Below are positions 25,905 through 33,956 of a stretch of DNA of 64,000 nt, one piece after another. A program made the position numbers and the translations under genes. The notes under the pieces are model-generated. The model was not told the origin of the DNA. It saw nothing but the letters and a program-made list of their open reading frames with translations, and ran no database searches. This DNA is from Nocardia farcinica (GTDB lineage Bacteria > Actinomycetota > Actinomycetes > Mycobacteriales > Mycobacteriaceae), in contig NZ_LN868939.1 of the NCBI RefSeq assembly GCF_001182745.1, forward strand, positions 868,001 to 932,000, read 5' to 3'. Each line of letters starts with the position of its first letter. Position 1 is the stretch's first letter.

Positions 25905-25913
25905 AGGCGGGGT

Positions 25914-26267
25914 TCAGCAGCTGGCGGCGAGCCTGCCCAGTACGGTGTCGCGGTGCCGTTCGCCCCAGGCCTCGAGCGGGCGCAGCGCGAGTGCGAGGTC
26001 CTCGCCGAGCGGGGTGAGCGAATACTCCACGCGCGGCGGGATCTCCGCGTACACCTCCCGGCACACCACCCCGCTCGCCTCGAGCTGGCGCAGGTTCTCG
26101 GTGAGCACCTTCTCGCTCACGCCGTCGAGCAGCCGCCGGATCTCGCCGAAGCGCCGCGGCCCCTCGCCCAGCACCCACATCAGGTGCAGCTTCCACTTGC
26201 CCCCGACCACATCGATCGCCACGGACATGCCGCACACATCGTGAGCCGTGTCACTGCTGCTGTCCAC
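25914..26267 (-). CDS. HxlR-family transcriptional regulator
   Basis: This 117-residue winged-helix protein has the HxlR hallmark VAIDVVGGKWKLHLMWVL after a single N-terminal Cys (Cys12), followed by RFGEIRRLLDGVSEKVLTEN and EYSLTPLGEDL. In relatives such as YodB and HypR the equivalent Cys senses electrophiles or oxidants. The GTG at 26267 is preceded by AGGAGG with ideal spacing. It is divergent from the imine-reductase-like gene, which it probably controls. Confidence 0.88.
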   Translation of the reverse strand: MDSSSDTAHDVCGMSVAIDVVGGKWKLHLMWVLGEGPRRFGEIRRLLDGVSEKVLTENLRQLEASGVVCREVYAEIPPRVEYSLTPLGEDLALALRPLEAWGERHRDTVLGRLAASC

Positions 26268-26296
26268 ACCGGCCTCCTGACCATATTTCGGACCTC

Positions 26297-26373
26297 GGGG
26301 TAAGCAACCCCACCTCGACGTACGGTCTTGTCGACTCTACCTGCGCGGACGAGCATCGGACCCACCGCGGAAC
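26297..26373. promoter_or_regulatory. possible HxlR operator region
   Basis: The 140-base divergent gap holds GGGGT-AAGCA-ACCCC near 26298 (a 5-bp inverted repeat) and a second AAGCAAC about 66 bases further on. Either could be bound by the HxlR protein encoded next to it. The evidence is only the symmetry and position. Confidence 0.3.
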
Positions 26374-26407
26374 AAGCAACTCCGACCAGTACACGAAGGG
26401 GCATACG

Positions 26408-27286
26408 ATGTCCGAGCAGTCCACCCGTTCGGTCTCCGTGATCGGTCTCGGCCCGATGGGCCAGGCGATGGTCCGGGCCTTCCTCGCCGCCGGTGTCGAG
26501 GTGACCGTGTGGAACCGCAGCGCCGCCAAGATCGACGCGATGGTCGCGCTCGGCGCGCGGCGCGCCGCCACGGTCGCCGAGGCGCTGGACGCCAACCAGG
26601 TCACCGTGCTGAGCCTGACCCACTACGCCGCCATGTACGACGTGCTCGGCCAGGCGCTCGACCACCTGCCGGGCAAGACGGTGGTCAACCTCTCGTCGGA
26701 TTCGCCGGAGCACGCCCGCCAGGGCGCGGCGTGGGTTCGCGAACACGGCGCGCGCTTCCTCAACGGCGGGGTGATGTCGGCGGGTGACGACCTCACCCAT
26801 CCGGCGTCCTACATCTTCTTCAGCGGGCCGCGCGAGGACTTCGACGCCGTGGCCGGCCTGCTGCGCCCGCTGAGCCCGCAGGAGTACCTGGGCACCGACG
26901 ACGGGCTGGCCCAGCTGTTCTACCAGGGCCTGTTGACGATCTTCCATCCATGGCTGCTGGCGTTCGACCAGGCCACCGCGATGATCGCCAACGCCGGGCA
27001 CGACATCGGCGCCTTCGTCGAGTACGCGGTGCGCTCCAACGCCGCCTTCCCGCACTTCATGCAGCAGATGTCGGCGGCGAACCAGCAGGGCGGCTGGGCG
27101 GACCTGGCGAGCCTGAAGATGATGGACGCGGGCGCGCAGCACGTCATCGACGCGAGCGAGGAGGTGGGCGTCGACGCCACCCTCGCCCACGCCGCACAGG
27201 CGTTCTGGCGCAAGGCCGTCGCGGCGAGCGAGGAGGCGGGGCAGCCGGTGTCGACCTACGCGCTGATGCGTGGCGGCGCGGCCTGA
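26408..27286 (+). CDS. NADP-dependent imine-reductase-like oxidoreductase
   Basis: This 292-residue protein has an N-terminal Rossmann domain (VIGLGPMGQAMV, then WNRSAAK) and the all-helical dimerisation domain of the beta-hydroxyacid dehydrogenase/imine reductase group. LNGGVMSAGDD, PASYIFFSGP and LFYQGLLTIFHPW resemble bacterial imine reductases more than 6-phosphogluconate dehydrogenase. WNRS after the glycine motif suits NADPH. GAAGGGG precedes the ATG. Its natural substrate is unknown, as for most members. Divergence from an HxlR gene suggests induction by a reactive compound. Confidence 0.82.
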   Translation: MSEQSTRSVSVIGLGPMGQAMVRAFLAAGVEVTVWNRSAAKIDAMVALGARRAATVAEALDANQVTVLSLTHYAAMYDVLGQALDHLPGKTVVNLSSDSPEHARQGAAWVREHGARFLNGGVMSAGDDLTHPASYIFFSGPREDFDAVAGLLRPLSPQEYLGTDDGLAQLFYQGLLTIFHPWLLAFDQATAMIANAGHDIGAFVEYAVRSNAAFPHFMQQMSAANQQGGWADLASLKMMDAGAQHVIDASEEVGVDATLAHAAQAFWRKAVAASEEAGQPVSTYALMRGGAA

Positions 27287-27347
27287 ACGGCGTGGCGTGC
27301 GCGGCGAGACCCGAACCGTGGCCGCCCGAGCCGGGAAGTCTACCGGC

Positions 27348-27584
27348 TCAGGCGGTTTCGGCGCCGAGGCGTGGAAACGGCGTCGTGGAGAAGACGACCT
27401 CGACGGCCACCTCGAAGTAGGCCGCGATGCGCAGCGCCAGGTGCAGGCTGGGGCTGTACTCGCCGCGTTCGAGGTAGCCGATGGTCTGATAGTGCACGCC
27501 GAGCGCCTCGGCCAGCTCGCGGCGGGAGATGCCGCGCTCGGCGCGCAGCATCGCGATCCGGTTGTAGATGACCTCAGTAGGCAC
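27348..27584 (-). CDS. small XRE-type regulator in an ABC operon
   Basis: This 78-residue protein is a single Cro/C1-type helix-turn-helix domain: MLRAERGISRRELAEALGV, then YQTIGYLERGEYSPSLHLAL. It resembles the YozG-type minimal repressors often found beside small ABC-2 transporters. The GTG at 27584 overlaps the permease stop by 11 bases and has GGAGAAGG upstream, so it is the third gene of the operon and probably an autoregulator. Confidence 0.85.
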   Translation of the reverse strand: MPTEVIYNRIAMLRAERGISRRELAEALGVHYQTIGYLERGEYSPSLHLALRIAAYFEVAVEVVFSTTPFPRLGAETA

Positions 27585-28425
27585 GCTGCATAGCCTTCTC
27601 CCGCCGGGCGGCGACGCTGGAACCGGACTCCCGGCGCGCCATCCTACGCAGCAGCACCGGCGCCACGACGAGCCCGACGGCCGACCAGGCGCCGAGCACC
27701 GCCACGGTTGCCGGCCACCGCCACGAACCGCCGAGTTCCACCGCGGCGGCGGCGTCGGGCAGCATCGCCGCGCGCATGCCGAGGCCGAGCCAGTACACCG
27801 GGAAGCACTGCGCCAACCCCTGCACCCAGCCCGGCATCGCGGTGATCGGGTAGAAGATGCCCGACACCGCGACCAGGCCCATGATCGGCATGGAGGCGAA
27901 CCCGACGCCGCGGGGGCTGGTGAACAGCGAACCGATGATCGCCCCGATCGGCAAGGTGGCCAGCATGCCGAGCAGGACGACACCCGCCAGCGCGAACCAG
28001 GCTCCGGCAGAGTCCAATTCGACTCCGCCGACCATGAACATCCCCGGGAGGAGCACCACCACGAACGGAACCAGCACCCAGCCGGACACGAGCACGATCT
28101 TGCCGACCAGGTAGCCGACCATTCCGTTGGGCGTGGCCTTGGCCCGCAGCAGCGTGCCGTCCTCGCGTTCGGTCGCCAGCAGCTGCGACATGCCGAACAT
28201 GCCGTTGAAGGCCACCAGCATGCCCAGGATGCTCGGCAAAGCCAGCGCGCCCAACCCGAAGCCGCTCGACTCGAAGGTCGCGTCGCGCATGAAATAGAGC
28301 ACGACGAGCATGATCACCGGCCAGAACAACATGCCGAACAGGTCCTGCCCGTTGGTCAGTGACTGCCGGAACTCGATGCCGCCGCGCGCGAGCCCCGCGC
28401 GCACGGCCACGCTGGTCGGATTCAT
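27574..28425 (-). CDS. ABC-2 type permease
   Basis: This 283-residue protein has six predicted membrane helices and the ABC-2 signature region LATEREDGTLLRAKATPNGM. It overlaps the ATPase stop by 4 bases (ATGA). With the ATPase at 28422-29351 it forms an exporter of unknown substrate. A basic, Met/Arg-rich tail follows the last helix. Confidence 0.87.
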   Translation of the reverse strand: MNPTSVAVRAGLARGGIEFRQSLTNGQDLFGMLFWPVIMLVVLYFMRDATFESSGFGLGALALPSILGMLVAFNGMFGMSQLLATEREDGTLLRAKATPNGMVGYLVGKIVLVSGWVLVPFVVVLLPGMFMVGGVELDSAGAWFALAGVVLLGMLATLPIGAIIGSLFTSPRGVGFASMPIMGLVAVSGIFYPITAMPGWVQGLAQCFPVYWLGLGMRAAMLPDAAAAVELGGSWRWPATVAVLGAWSAVGLVVAPVLLRRMARRESGSSVAARREKAMQRAY

Positions 28426-29351
28426 CGCCGTACCTCCTCCAGGGTGCGCACCTCGTCGGTGAGGTCGCCGGATTCGAACTGCCGCACCAGGGTCATGTAG
28501 GTGTCCTCGAGCGAGGCGCGGCGGACCTCGAGCTCGCGGATCCGGTCGCCGTGCTGGATGAACAGGTCGTGCACGAACTCGGTGGACTCGGCGGTGGTGT
28601 GCACGAAGCGCTGGCCGTCGCGGGTCCAGCGCACCTCGGCCTCGCCCGCGATGCGGCGGGAGAGCTCGTCGGCCGAGCCGTCGGCGATGATCCGCCCGCC
28701 GGCCAGGATCAGGATGCGGTCGGCCAGCTTCTCGGCCTCGTCGAGGTCGTGGGTGGTGAGCAGGATGGCGGTCTGTTGGTCGTCGGCGAGGCGGTGCACC
28801 AGGTCGTGGAACTCCCGCCGGGCCTGCGGGTCGAAACCGGCGGTCGGCTCGTCCAGGAACAGCAGCTCCGGTCGGCCGACGATGCCGATCGCCACGTCCA
28901 GCCTGCGGCGCTGACCGCCCGACAGTGCCATGATCTTGCGGTCGGCCTGCTCGCCCAACCCCACGAGATCGACGAGTTCGTCGACGTCCCAGGGCTTCTT
29001 GCGGCGTTCGGTGCTGTAGGGGGCGTAGTAGGAGCCGAGGTGGGCGAGCAGTTCACGCACCCGCCACTTGCCGTGATCGCGCCAGGACTGCAACACCACC
29101 CCGATCCGCGACCGCCACTGCTCACCGCCCTCGGCCGGGTCGGTGCCCAGCACCGACACCCGGCCCGCCGAGCGCATCCGGAACCCTTCGAGGATCTCGA
29201 TGGTGGTGGATTTGCCCGCTCCGTTGGGGCCCAGCAGCGTGAGTACCTCACCGTGGTGCGCGCGGAAGGTGACATCGCGCAGCACCTCGGTCGTCCCGTA
29301 GCGCATGCGCAGGTTCTCGACATCGATGACTATTCCGTCGCCCACGGTCAT
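28422..29351 (-). CDS. ABC transporter ATP-binding protein
   Basis: This 309-residue ATPase has Walker A LLGPNGAGKSTT (about residue 40), signature LSGGQRRRLDVAIG, Walker B ELLFLDEPTAGFD and switch TTHDLDEAE. A C-terminal extension follows from about residue 225. GGGAGGG precedes the ATG at 29351. It heads a three-gene operon (ATPase, permease, XRE regulator) and is divergent from the ArsR-SRPBCC gene, with palindromes in the shared gap. Confidence 0.9.
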   Translation of the reverse strand: MTVGDGIVIDVENLRMRYGTTEVLRDVTFRAHHGEVLTLLGPNGAGKSTTIEILEGFRMRSAGRVSVLGTDPAEGGEQWRSRIGVVLQSWRDHGKWRVRELLAHLGSYYAPYSTERRKKPWDVDELVDLVGLGEQADRKIMALSGGQRRRLDVAIGIVGRPELLFLDEPTAGFDPQARREFHDLVHRLADDQQTAILLTTHDLDEAEKLADRILILAGGRIIADGSADELSRRIAGEAEVRWTRDGQRFVHTTAESTEFVHDLFIQHGDRIRELEVRRASLEDTYMTLVRQFESGDLTDEVRTLEEVRR

Positions 29352-29372
29352 GGCGGTCCCTCCCGTTGTAGT

Positions 29373-29398
29373 GAGCGGATCGCTCGTAGCATATCTAC
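29373..29398. promoter_or_regulatory. two adjacent palindromes upstream of the ABC operon
   Basis: GAGCG-GAT-CGCTC (29373-29385) and GTAG-CATAT-CTAC (29386-29398) are perfect inverted repeats lying back to back, 22-47 bases before the ATPase start. They are plausible operator half-sites for the operon's XRE regulator or an unlinked repressor. The second, A/T-rich one could also hold a -10 element. Confidence 0.45.
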
Positions 29399-29445
29399 TA
29401 CATTCCGCAGCAGCAATGCGGTTTCGGCGGAGGCGGCGTTGACAT

Positions 29446-29490
29446 GCAGCCGAATGGCTGCCTAAACTATTCATGCAGCCGAACGGCTGC
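29446..29490. promoter_or_regulatory. tandem palindromic operators of the ArsR-SRPBCC gene
   Basis: GCAGCC-GAAT-GGCTGC (29446-29461) and GCAGCC-GAAC-GGCTGC (29475-29490) are two perfect 6-bp inverted repeats with 29 bases between centres. A/T-rich CTAAACTATTC between them can serve as a -10. They lie 20-64 bases before the ATG. Tandem near-identical palindromes immediately before an ArsR gene strongly suggest autoregulation. Confidence 0.75.
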
Positions 29491-29509
29491 CTATGTTGGA
29501 TCGGTGAGC

Positions 29510-30298
29510 ATGGACGAGGTTTTCAAGGCGCTGGCCGACCCCGGCAGGCGCCGGCTGCTGGACAGCTTGAACGCCCGCAACGGGCAGACGTTGCGCGAGC
29601 TGTGCGCGGAACTGGACATGGCGCGCCAGTCGGTGAGCAAGCATCTGGCCGTGCTCGAGGCGGCCAATCTGATCACCACCCGCCGCCGCGGTCGCGAGAA
29701 GCTGCACTACCTCAACGCCGAGCCGATCAACGCCATCGCCGACCGCTGGATCAACCGCTACCACCGCGGGCGCGTCGAGGCGCTCGCCGACCTGAAGCAC
29801 GCACTGGAGGCACTTCCCATGAGCGACAACGCGTTCGTCTACACCACCTACATCAAGACCACGCCCGAGCAGCTCTGGCGGGCGCTCACCGACCCCGCCT
29901 TCACCAGCCGGTACTGGGGAGTGAGTTTCGATTCCGACTGGCGCACCGGCTCGCCCGTGGTGTGGCGGCAACGCGGATGGGTAGGCAAGGATCCCGAGCA
30001 GGTGGTCCTCGAATCCGACCCCTATCGCAAGCTGTCCTACACCTGGCACACCATCGACGAAGCGTTCGGCGCCGAATTCGGGCTCTCCGGTGCGGAATTG
30101 GCGCAGTGGGCCGCCGAGCCGCGCTCGAAGGTCAGCTTCGAACTCGAGCCGCAGGGCGAGGTGGTGAAGCTGACCGTGGTGCACGACGGCTTCGCGCCGG
30201 GCAGCCGGGTGCTCGAAGGGGTCAGCGGCGGCTGGCCCGCCATTCTGGCCGCTCTGAAGACGCTGCTCGAGACCGGGGAGGTGCTGTCCATCGGCTGA
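29510..30298 (+). CDS. ArsR regulator fused to an AHSA1/SRPBCC domain
   Basis: This 262-residue protein joins two domains in one reading frame. Residues 1-95 are an ArsR-type winged helix (VFKALADPGRRRLLDSL, MARQSVSKHLAVLEAANLI, RRRGREKLHYLN). Residues about 105-262 are an SRPBCC/AHSA1 domain (FVYTTYIKTTPEQLWRALTD, SRYWGVSFDSDWRTGSPVVW, GGWPAILAALKTLLETGE). In many actinobacteria these are two adjacent genes. Fusion suggests the SRPBCC pocket binds the inducing ligand. No metal-binding Cys set is seen, so it is not a metal sensor. GTG at 29504 is an alternative start. Confidence 0.85.
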   Translation: MDEVFKALADPGRRRLLDSLNARNGQTLRELCAELDMARQSVSKHLAVLEAANLITTRRRGREKLHYLNAEPINAIADRWINRYHRGRVEALADLKHALEALPMSDNAFVYTTYIKTTPEQLWRALTDPAFTSRYWGVSFDSDWRTGSPVVWRQRGWVGKDPEQVVLESDPYRKLSYTWHTIDEAFGAEFGLSGAELAQWAAEPRSKVSFELEPQGEVVKLTVVHDGFAPGSRVLEGVSGGWPAILAALKTLLETGEVLSIG

Positions 30299-30314
30299 CG
30301 GCCGGGAAAACAGT

Positions 30315-30377
30315 GAGCACTGCTCTTGACGGGGCCGGAGCGGCGGTGAATACTGGTCTCAACAGAGAGCACTGCTC
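30315..30377. promoter_or_regulatory. promoter between two identical palindromes
   Basis: GAGCA-C-TGCTC occurs at 30315-30325 and again at 30367-30377. Between them lie TTGACG (30326-30331) and, 17 bases on, AATACT (30349-30354), a good housekeeping promoter. The first palindrome abuts the -35 and the second covers the leader up to the ribosome-binding site (AAAGGAG). This is the layout of a TetR-type repressed promoter, but no TetR gene is nearby, so the regulator is probably encoded elsewhere. Confidence 0.6.
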
Positions 30378-30391
30378 ACAAAGGAGTCGAC

Positions 30392-30853
30392 ATGACCACC
30401 GCCACCCGCTACCTCGCCCCCACCGGCCTCGACACCGTGTTCAACCGGATCATGCCGTGGCTGCCGCGGCTGGGCATCGACCTGATGGGTGCCCGCATGC
30501 TCGCCGTGCGCGGCCGCACCAGCGGGCAGTGGCGCACCACGATCGTCAACCTGCTCGAGGACGAGACGGGTGCGCGGTATCTGGTGGCCCCGCGCGGACG
30601 CACCCAGTGGGTGCGCAACCTGCGGGTGGCCGGTGGCGGCGAACTGCGGCTGGGCCGCACGGTCGAGCCGTTCGTCGCCGCCGAGGTCGACGACGCGGAC
30701 AAGACACCGATCCTGCGGCTGTATCTGCGCAAGTGGGGCTGGGAGGTCGGCCGGTTCTTCGAGGGCGTCACCAAGGATTCCAGCGACGCCGAATTGGCGG
30801 CCATCGCACCGGGATTCCCGGTCTTCCGAATCCAGGAAACTTCGGCGGCCTGA
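30392..30853 (+). CDS. deazaflavin (F420)-dependent nitroreductase-family protein
   Basis: This 153-residue protein belongs to the Ddn-type split-barrel family. RGRTSGQWRTTIVNLLEDE, YLVAPRGRTQWVRNLRVAGGGEL and RLYLRKWGW are family landmarks. The relatives use coenzyme F420 to reduce quinones, nitroimidazoles or other electrophiles. AAAGGAG precedes the ATG. The gene is alone, controlled by the palindrome-flanked promoter upstream, and converges on aroQ. A protective role against an inducing chemical is likely but unproven. Confidence 0.85.
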   Translation: MTTATRYLAPTGLDTVFNRIMPWLPRLGIDLMGARMLAVRGRTSGQWRTTIVNLLEDETGARYLVAPRGRTQWVRNLRVAGGGELRLGRTVEPFVAAEVDDADKTPILRLYLRKWGWEVGRFFEGVTKDSSDAELAAIAPGFPVFRIQETSAA

Positions 30854-30874
30854 CCCGCCGGGCGGGCAAACGGC

Positions 30875-31315
30875 CTACCGGGTGGCGAGGAATTCGATCG
30901 CCGCGGCGTAACCCTGGATTCCCATTCCGGCGATCACCGCCGTCGCGATCGGGGAAATGTAGGAGTGGTGCCGGAATTCCTCGCGCGCATGCACATTGCT
31001 GATGTGCACCTCCACGATCGGCACCTCCGGAATCACCAACGCGTCCCGCAGGGCCACCGAGGTGTGCGTGAGTCCACCCGGATTGACGACAATGGCCGAT
31101 GTCGCCCCGCGTGCCTCGTGGATCCGATCGATCAGCGCGCCTTCGTGATTGGACTGGAAGGCGGTGATCGTGCGGTCGAACCGCGCCGCCGTCCGCTCGC
31201 ACAGCGCGACGACGTCGTCGAGGGTGTCCGCGCCGTACACCTCGGGCTGGCGGGTGCCGAGCATGTTCAGATTCGGTCCGTTGAGAACCAGGATCGGGGC
31301 GATGCGGTCGGCCAT
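30875..31315 (-). CDS. aroQ: type II 3-dehydroquinate dehydratase
   Basis: This 146-residue enzyme converts 3-dehydroquinate to 3-dehydroshikimate in the shikimate pathway. It shows [18 protein letters not shown] (the catalytic loop Arg and Tyr), [34 protein letters not shown], the EVHISN His and [11 protein letters not shown]. Length matches the dodecameric type II enzymes. No other aro genes are adjacent, so this may be a second copy serving aromatic catabolism or simply a dispersed biosynthetic gene. Confidence 0.93.
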   Translation of the reverse strand: MADRIAPILVLNGPNLNMLGTRQPEVYGADTLDDVVALCERTAARFDRTITAFQSNHEGALIDRIHEARGATSAIVVNPGGLTHTSVALRDALVIPEVPIVEVHISNVHAREEFRHHSYISPIATAVIAGMGIQGYAAAIEFLATR

Positions 31316-31359
31316 GTGCTCACCCTAGCCGCACCGCATCGCCGTCGACGCCGCAGCGC

Positions 31360-31956
31360 TCACAACCCCTTCGGGCCCTCCGAACGCAGATCCTCGACCT
31401 TGCGCATGGCACTGCGCAGTTCCGCCAGCCACTCCTCGGCATGTTTGCCGGCCAGTCGCACGGTCCAGGCCAGCGCGTCGGAACGGGACCGGGCCACGCC
31501 CGCGTCCACCAGCGTGTCGAGCACCTTGCGCTCGGGCTGGCGCAGCCGGGTCATCACCGGGACCGACAACTGGGTGAACATGATCCGCTCGCCCTCGACC
31601 GTCACACCCCAGGCGACCCGCCTGCCGTAGCGGTGCTGGGCCTCGTTGGCGATCTGCATCCGGGCAGGCCGGGTGCTCTCGCGGAACCGGGCGACCGCGC
31701 CCTCCTTGGTGGCCTCCGGGACGGCCGCGGTCGTCGCCTCCCCCGCTTCGTCGCCGGACGATTCGGGTCGTGGCAAGGGGAGCTCGCCGACGACCACGAT
31801 CTCGTCGCGGTCGATCTCGATCTCCGGCGGACCCGTGAACCAGTCGCTCGGCAATCGACCGGCGAACCAGTCCGGCGCATCCGCCGGGTCGGGCAGGTCG
31901 GCCTGCTGCCACCCGCCCGGTCGTCCGAATCCCCGTCCGTGTCGCATAGGGCTCAC
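31360..31956 (-). CDS. unknown actinobacterial protein
   Basis: This 198-residue soluble protein is not recognised. The N-terminal 80 residues are Pro/Asp/Glu-rich and look disordered (DLPDPADAPDWFAG). The C-terminal half is well structured: YGRRVAWGVTVEGERIMFTQ and VLDTLVDAGVARSRSDALAW, then a helix GKHAEEWLAELRSAMRKVEDL. The segment about residues 145-170 could fold as a ribbon-helix-helix-like unit, which is only a suggestion. GTG at 31956 or ATG at 31947 could start it. Confidence 0.55.
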   Translation of the reverse strand: MSPMRHGRGFGRPGGWQQADLPDPADAPDWFAGRLPSDWFTGPPEIEIDRDEIVVVGELPLPRPESSGDEAGEATTAAVPEATKEGAVARFRESTRPARMQIANEAQHRYGRRVAWGVTVEGERIMFTQLSVPVMTRLRQPERKVLDTLVDAGVARSRSDALAWTVRLAGKHAEEWLAELRSAMRKVEDLRSEGPKGL

Positions 31957-32269
31957 CCGCTCACTTCTGCTTTCGTTGTTACAGTGATTACAATGTTACG
32001 CCGCAAGGGCGCGGCGCGGTTCTGCTCAGCGTGAACAGGCACGGTGGCGGCCCGGCTCCCCTCGCGCCGCGCGGCCCGGTACGGTGGCTGCGCGGGTTAT
32101 CGGCTTGTGACCGGAACGCCGACCATGATCGACCACTCGAGCCCGGGTATTCGGGCACAATTGGGTAGCTGAGCATGGGTAACGCCCCGGTCACCGGGGC
32201 GTCGCGGGCAGATCCTTTTCAGGTACGGTGGTCTTGTTGCTGGAGTGACAAGAGTGAAGAGTGGGCGAC
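31957..32269. other. 313-base intergenic region
   Basis: No gene is supported here. Near the left end an A/T-rich stretch carries TGTTAC at 31977-31982 and again at 31994-31999 with GATTAC between, probably the promoter of the minus-strand gene at 31956. A hairpin at 32182-32202 lies near the right end. The rest is featureless G/C-rich sequence. Confidence 0.5.
32182..32202. terminator. G/C-rich hairpin
   Basis: ACGCCCCGGT and ACCGGGGCGT flank a single C, giving a stem of up to 9-10 bp once the tip opens. It lies 68 bases upstream of the PBP-like gene, with no obvious plus-strand gene before it. It could be an attenuator or a terminator of upstream antisense transcription. Confidence 0.4.
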
Positions 32270-33949
32270 ATGGATGTGTGGGGATCCCGCCGCTTTCGCG
32301 TCCGGGGCGCATTGGCACTCGCGGGGGTGGCGGCTGTGGTGCTGGCCTCGGGTGCGTGCGGCGTCCGCGCGGAAGCGACTGAGCCCGAAGCGCTCGTCGA
32401 CCGTTTCACCGAACTGCTCGACGAGCAGGACTACCGCAAGGCCGCGGAACTCACCTCCTACCCGAACGCGGCGTCGGCAACGATGCAGCAAATGTTCGAG
32501 GGATTGCAGCCCGGCACCGTCGACTACGAGAAGACGCAATTCATCGGCCTGGATTCCGAGTCCGCCATTTTCAGCATGGACGTCGACTGGAACTTCGGCG
32601 AGAACAAGAACTGGGGCTACAGCCTGCAGGGCACCGTCCGCAAGCTGGCGATCGGCTGGCGGATCTCCTGGGAGCCCGCCCTGGTGCTGCCGGAACTCCA
32701 GGGCAACCGCACGGTGAAGCTGGTGCGCACGATGCCCTCCCCGCCGCCGCGGGTGGTCGACATCGTCGGCGAGCCGCTGATGCACGAGCAGATCATCAAC
32801 GTGATCAAGCTCGACCCGACGAAGATGCCCGATCCGGTCGCGTCCACCAACGCGCTGGCCGAGGCGATCGAGCCGGTCGCCCCGCTGATCACCGGGCCGA
32901 GCCTGATGCAGCAGCTCGCCACCGCACAGGGCAAGCCGATCGTCGCGGTGAACCTGCGCGAGGGCGACTTCGCGATCCTCGAGCCGCGGATGGCCCCCAT
33001 CCCCGGCGTGGTGATGGAGAAGCAGCCGCGGCTGATCTCCTCCGACCGCCGGGTCTGGTCGCCGATGCTCGACGCACTGCGCAAGGTGTGGCAGGACAGT
33101 CAGGACCAGCACGCGGGCTGGGGCGTCCAGGTGTTCGAGCCGGACGGCCGGTTCATCCGGCAGGTCGCCGGCCACCAGGGCCCGCCCGGACCCGACATCG
33201 CCGCGACGATGGATCAGCGGCTACAGCGCGCCGCCGAGGACGCGGTCGTCAGCGTCGGCACGCCCGCCTCCATCGTGGCGATCCAGCCGTCCAGCGGCGC
33301 GGTCGTCGCGGTCGCGCAGAACAGCCAGGCCAGCGAGCACGGGCCGGTCGCGTTCACCGGGCTCTACCCCGTCGGTGGCGCGGTCGAGCTGCTGCGCTCG
33401 GTGGCGGCGCTGGACAAGAACAAGGCGCCCCAGGACGTCACCGTGCAGGAGGCCGCCGAGGCCGCGGGCAGGCTCGGCATCGGGGTCGACTTCCAGGTGC
33501 CGGGTCTGGACGAGGTGACCGGGCGGCTCGCCATCGGCGGTCGCGGTGCCGAACAGGTCCGCCAGGGCGGAGCCACCGACGCGGTGCTGGCCAGCCCGTT
33601 CGGCATGGCCATCGCGGCCGCGGCCATCGCGCGCGGCGAGGTGCCCGCACCCGCCATCGAGCGCGACCGGCCGGGCAGCACGGACGCTCAACTCACGCCG
33701 CTGGGCGGACCGGTGACCGACCGGCTGCGCACCATGTTGCAGGAGGCGATGGCGAGCCCCGAGCTGGCGCCGCTGCGCCCCTACCCGGTCATCGCCTACG
33801 CCGCCACCGCGGGGTCGGACGGCTGGCTCGTCGCCAACATGGGAGATTTGGCCTTCGCGATCCACATCGACGAGGCCGACAGCGGCAACGCCACCGCTCG
33901 GATGGCCGCGCGCATGCTCCAGTCCCTGGCCCAGCCCGAGACCCCCTGA
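32270..33949 (+). CDS. penicillin-binding-protein-like exported protein lacking catalytic motifs
   Basis: This 559-residue protein has an N-terminal hydrophobic signal ending VLASGACG (possible lipid anchor). An NTF2-like domain of the MecA_N type follows (about residues 40-155, ALVDRFTELLDEQDYRKAAE), then a dimerisation region and a transpeptidase-like domain (about 275-559). Where active PBPs have a Ser-x2-Lys motif (PGSTFK type), it reads LYPVGGAVELLRSVAAL. The Lys-Thr-Gly box is replaced by YAATAGSDGW, and no Ser-x-Asn is evident. It is therefore probably a pseudoenzyme that binds peptidoglycan or partner proteins. The gene is intact and ordinary in composition, so it is not decaying. Confidence 0.75.
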   Translation: MDVWGSRRFRVRGALALAGVAAVVLASGACGVRAEATEPEALVDRFTELLDEQDYRKAAELTSYPNAASATMQQMFEGLQPGTVDYEKTQFIGLDSESAIFSMDVDWNFGENKNWGYSLQGTVRKLAIGWRISWEPALVLPELQGNRTVKLVRTMPSPPPRVVDIVGEPLMHEQIINVIKLDPTKMPDPVASTNALAEAIEPVAPLITGPSLMQQLATAQGKPIVAVNLREGDFAILEPRMAPIPGVVMEKQPRLISSDRRVWSPMLDALRKVWQDSQDQHAGWGVQVFEPDGRFIRQVAGHQGPPGPDIAATMDQRLQRAAEDAVVSVGTPASIVAIQPSSGAVVAVAQNSQASEHGPVAFTGLYPVGGAVELLRSVAALDKNKAPQDVTVQEAAEAAGRLGIGVDFQVPGLDEVTGRLAIGGRGAEQVRQGGATDAVLASPFGMAIAAAAIARGEVPAPAIERDRPGSTDAQLTPLGGPVTDRLRTMLQEAMASPELAPLRPYPVIAYAATAGSDGWLVANMGDLAFAIHIDEADSGNATARMAARMLQSLAQPETP

Positions 33950-33956
33950 CCGGTGG

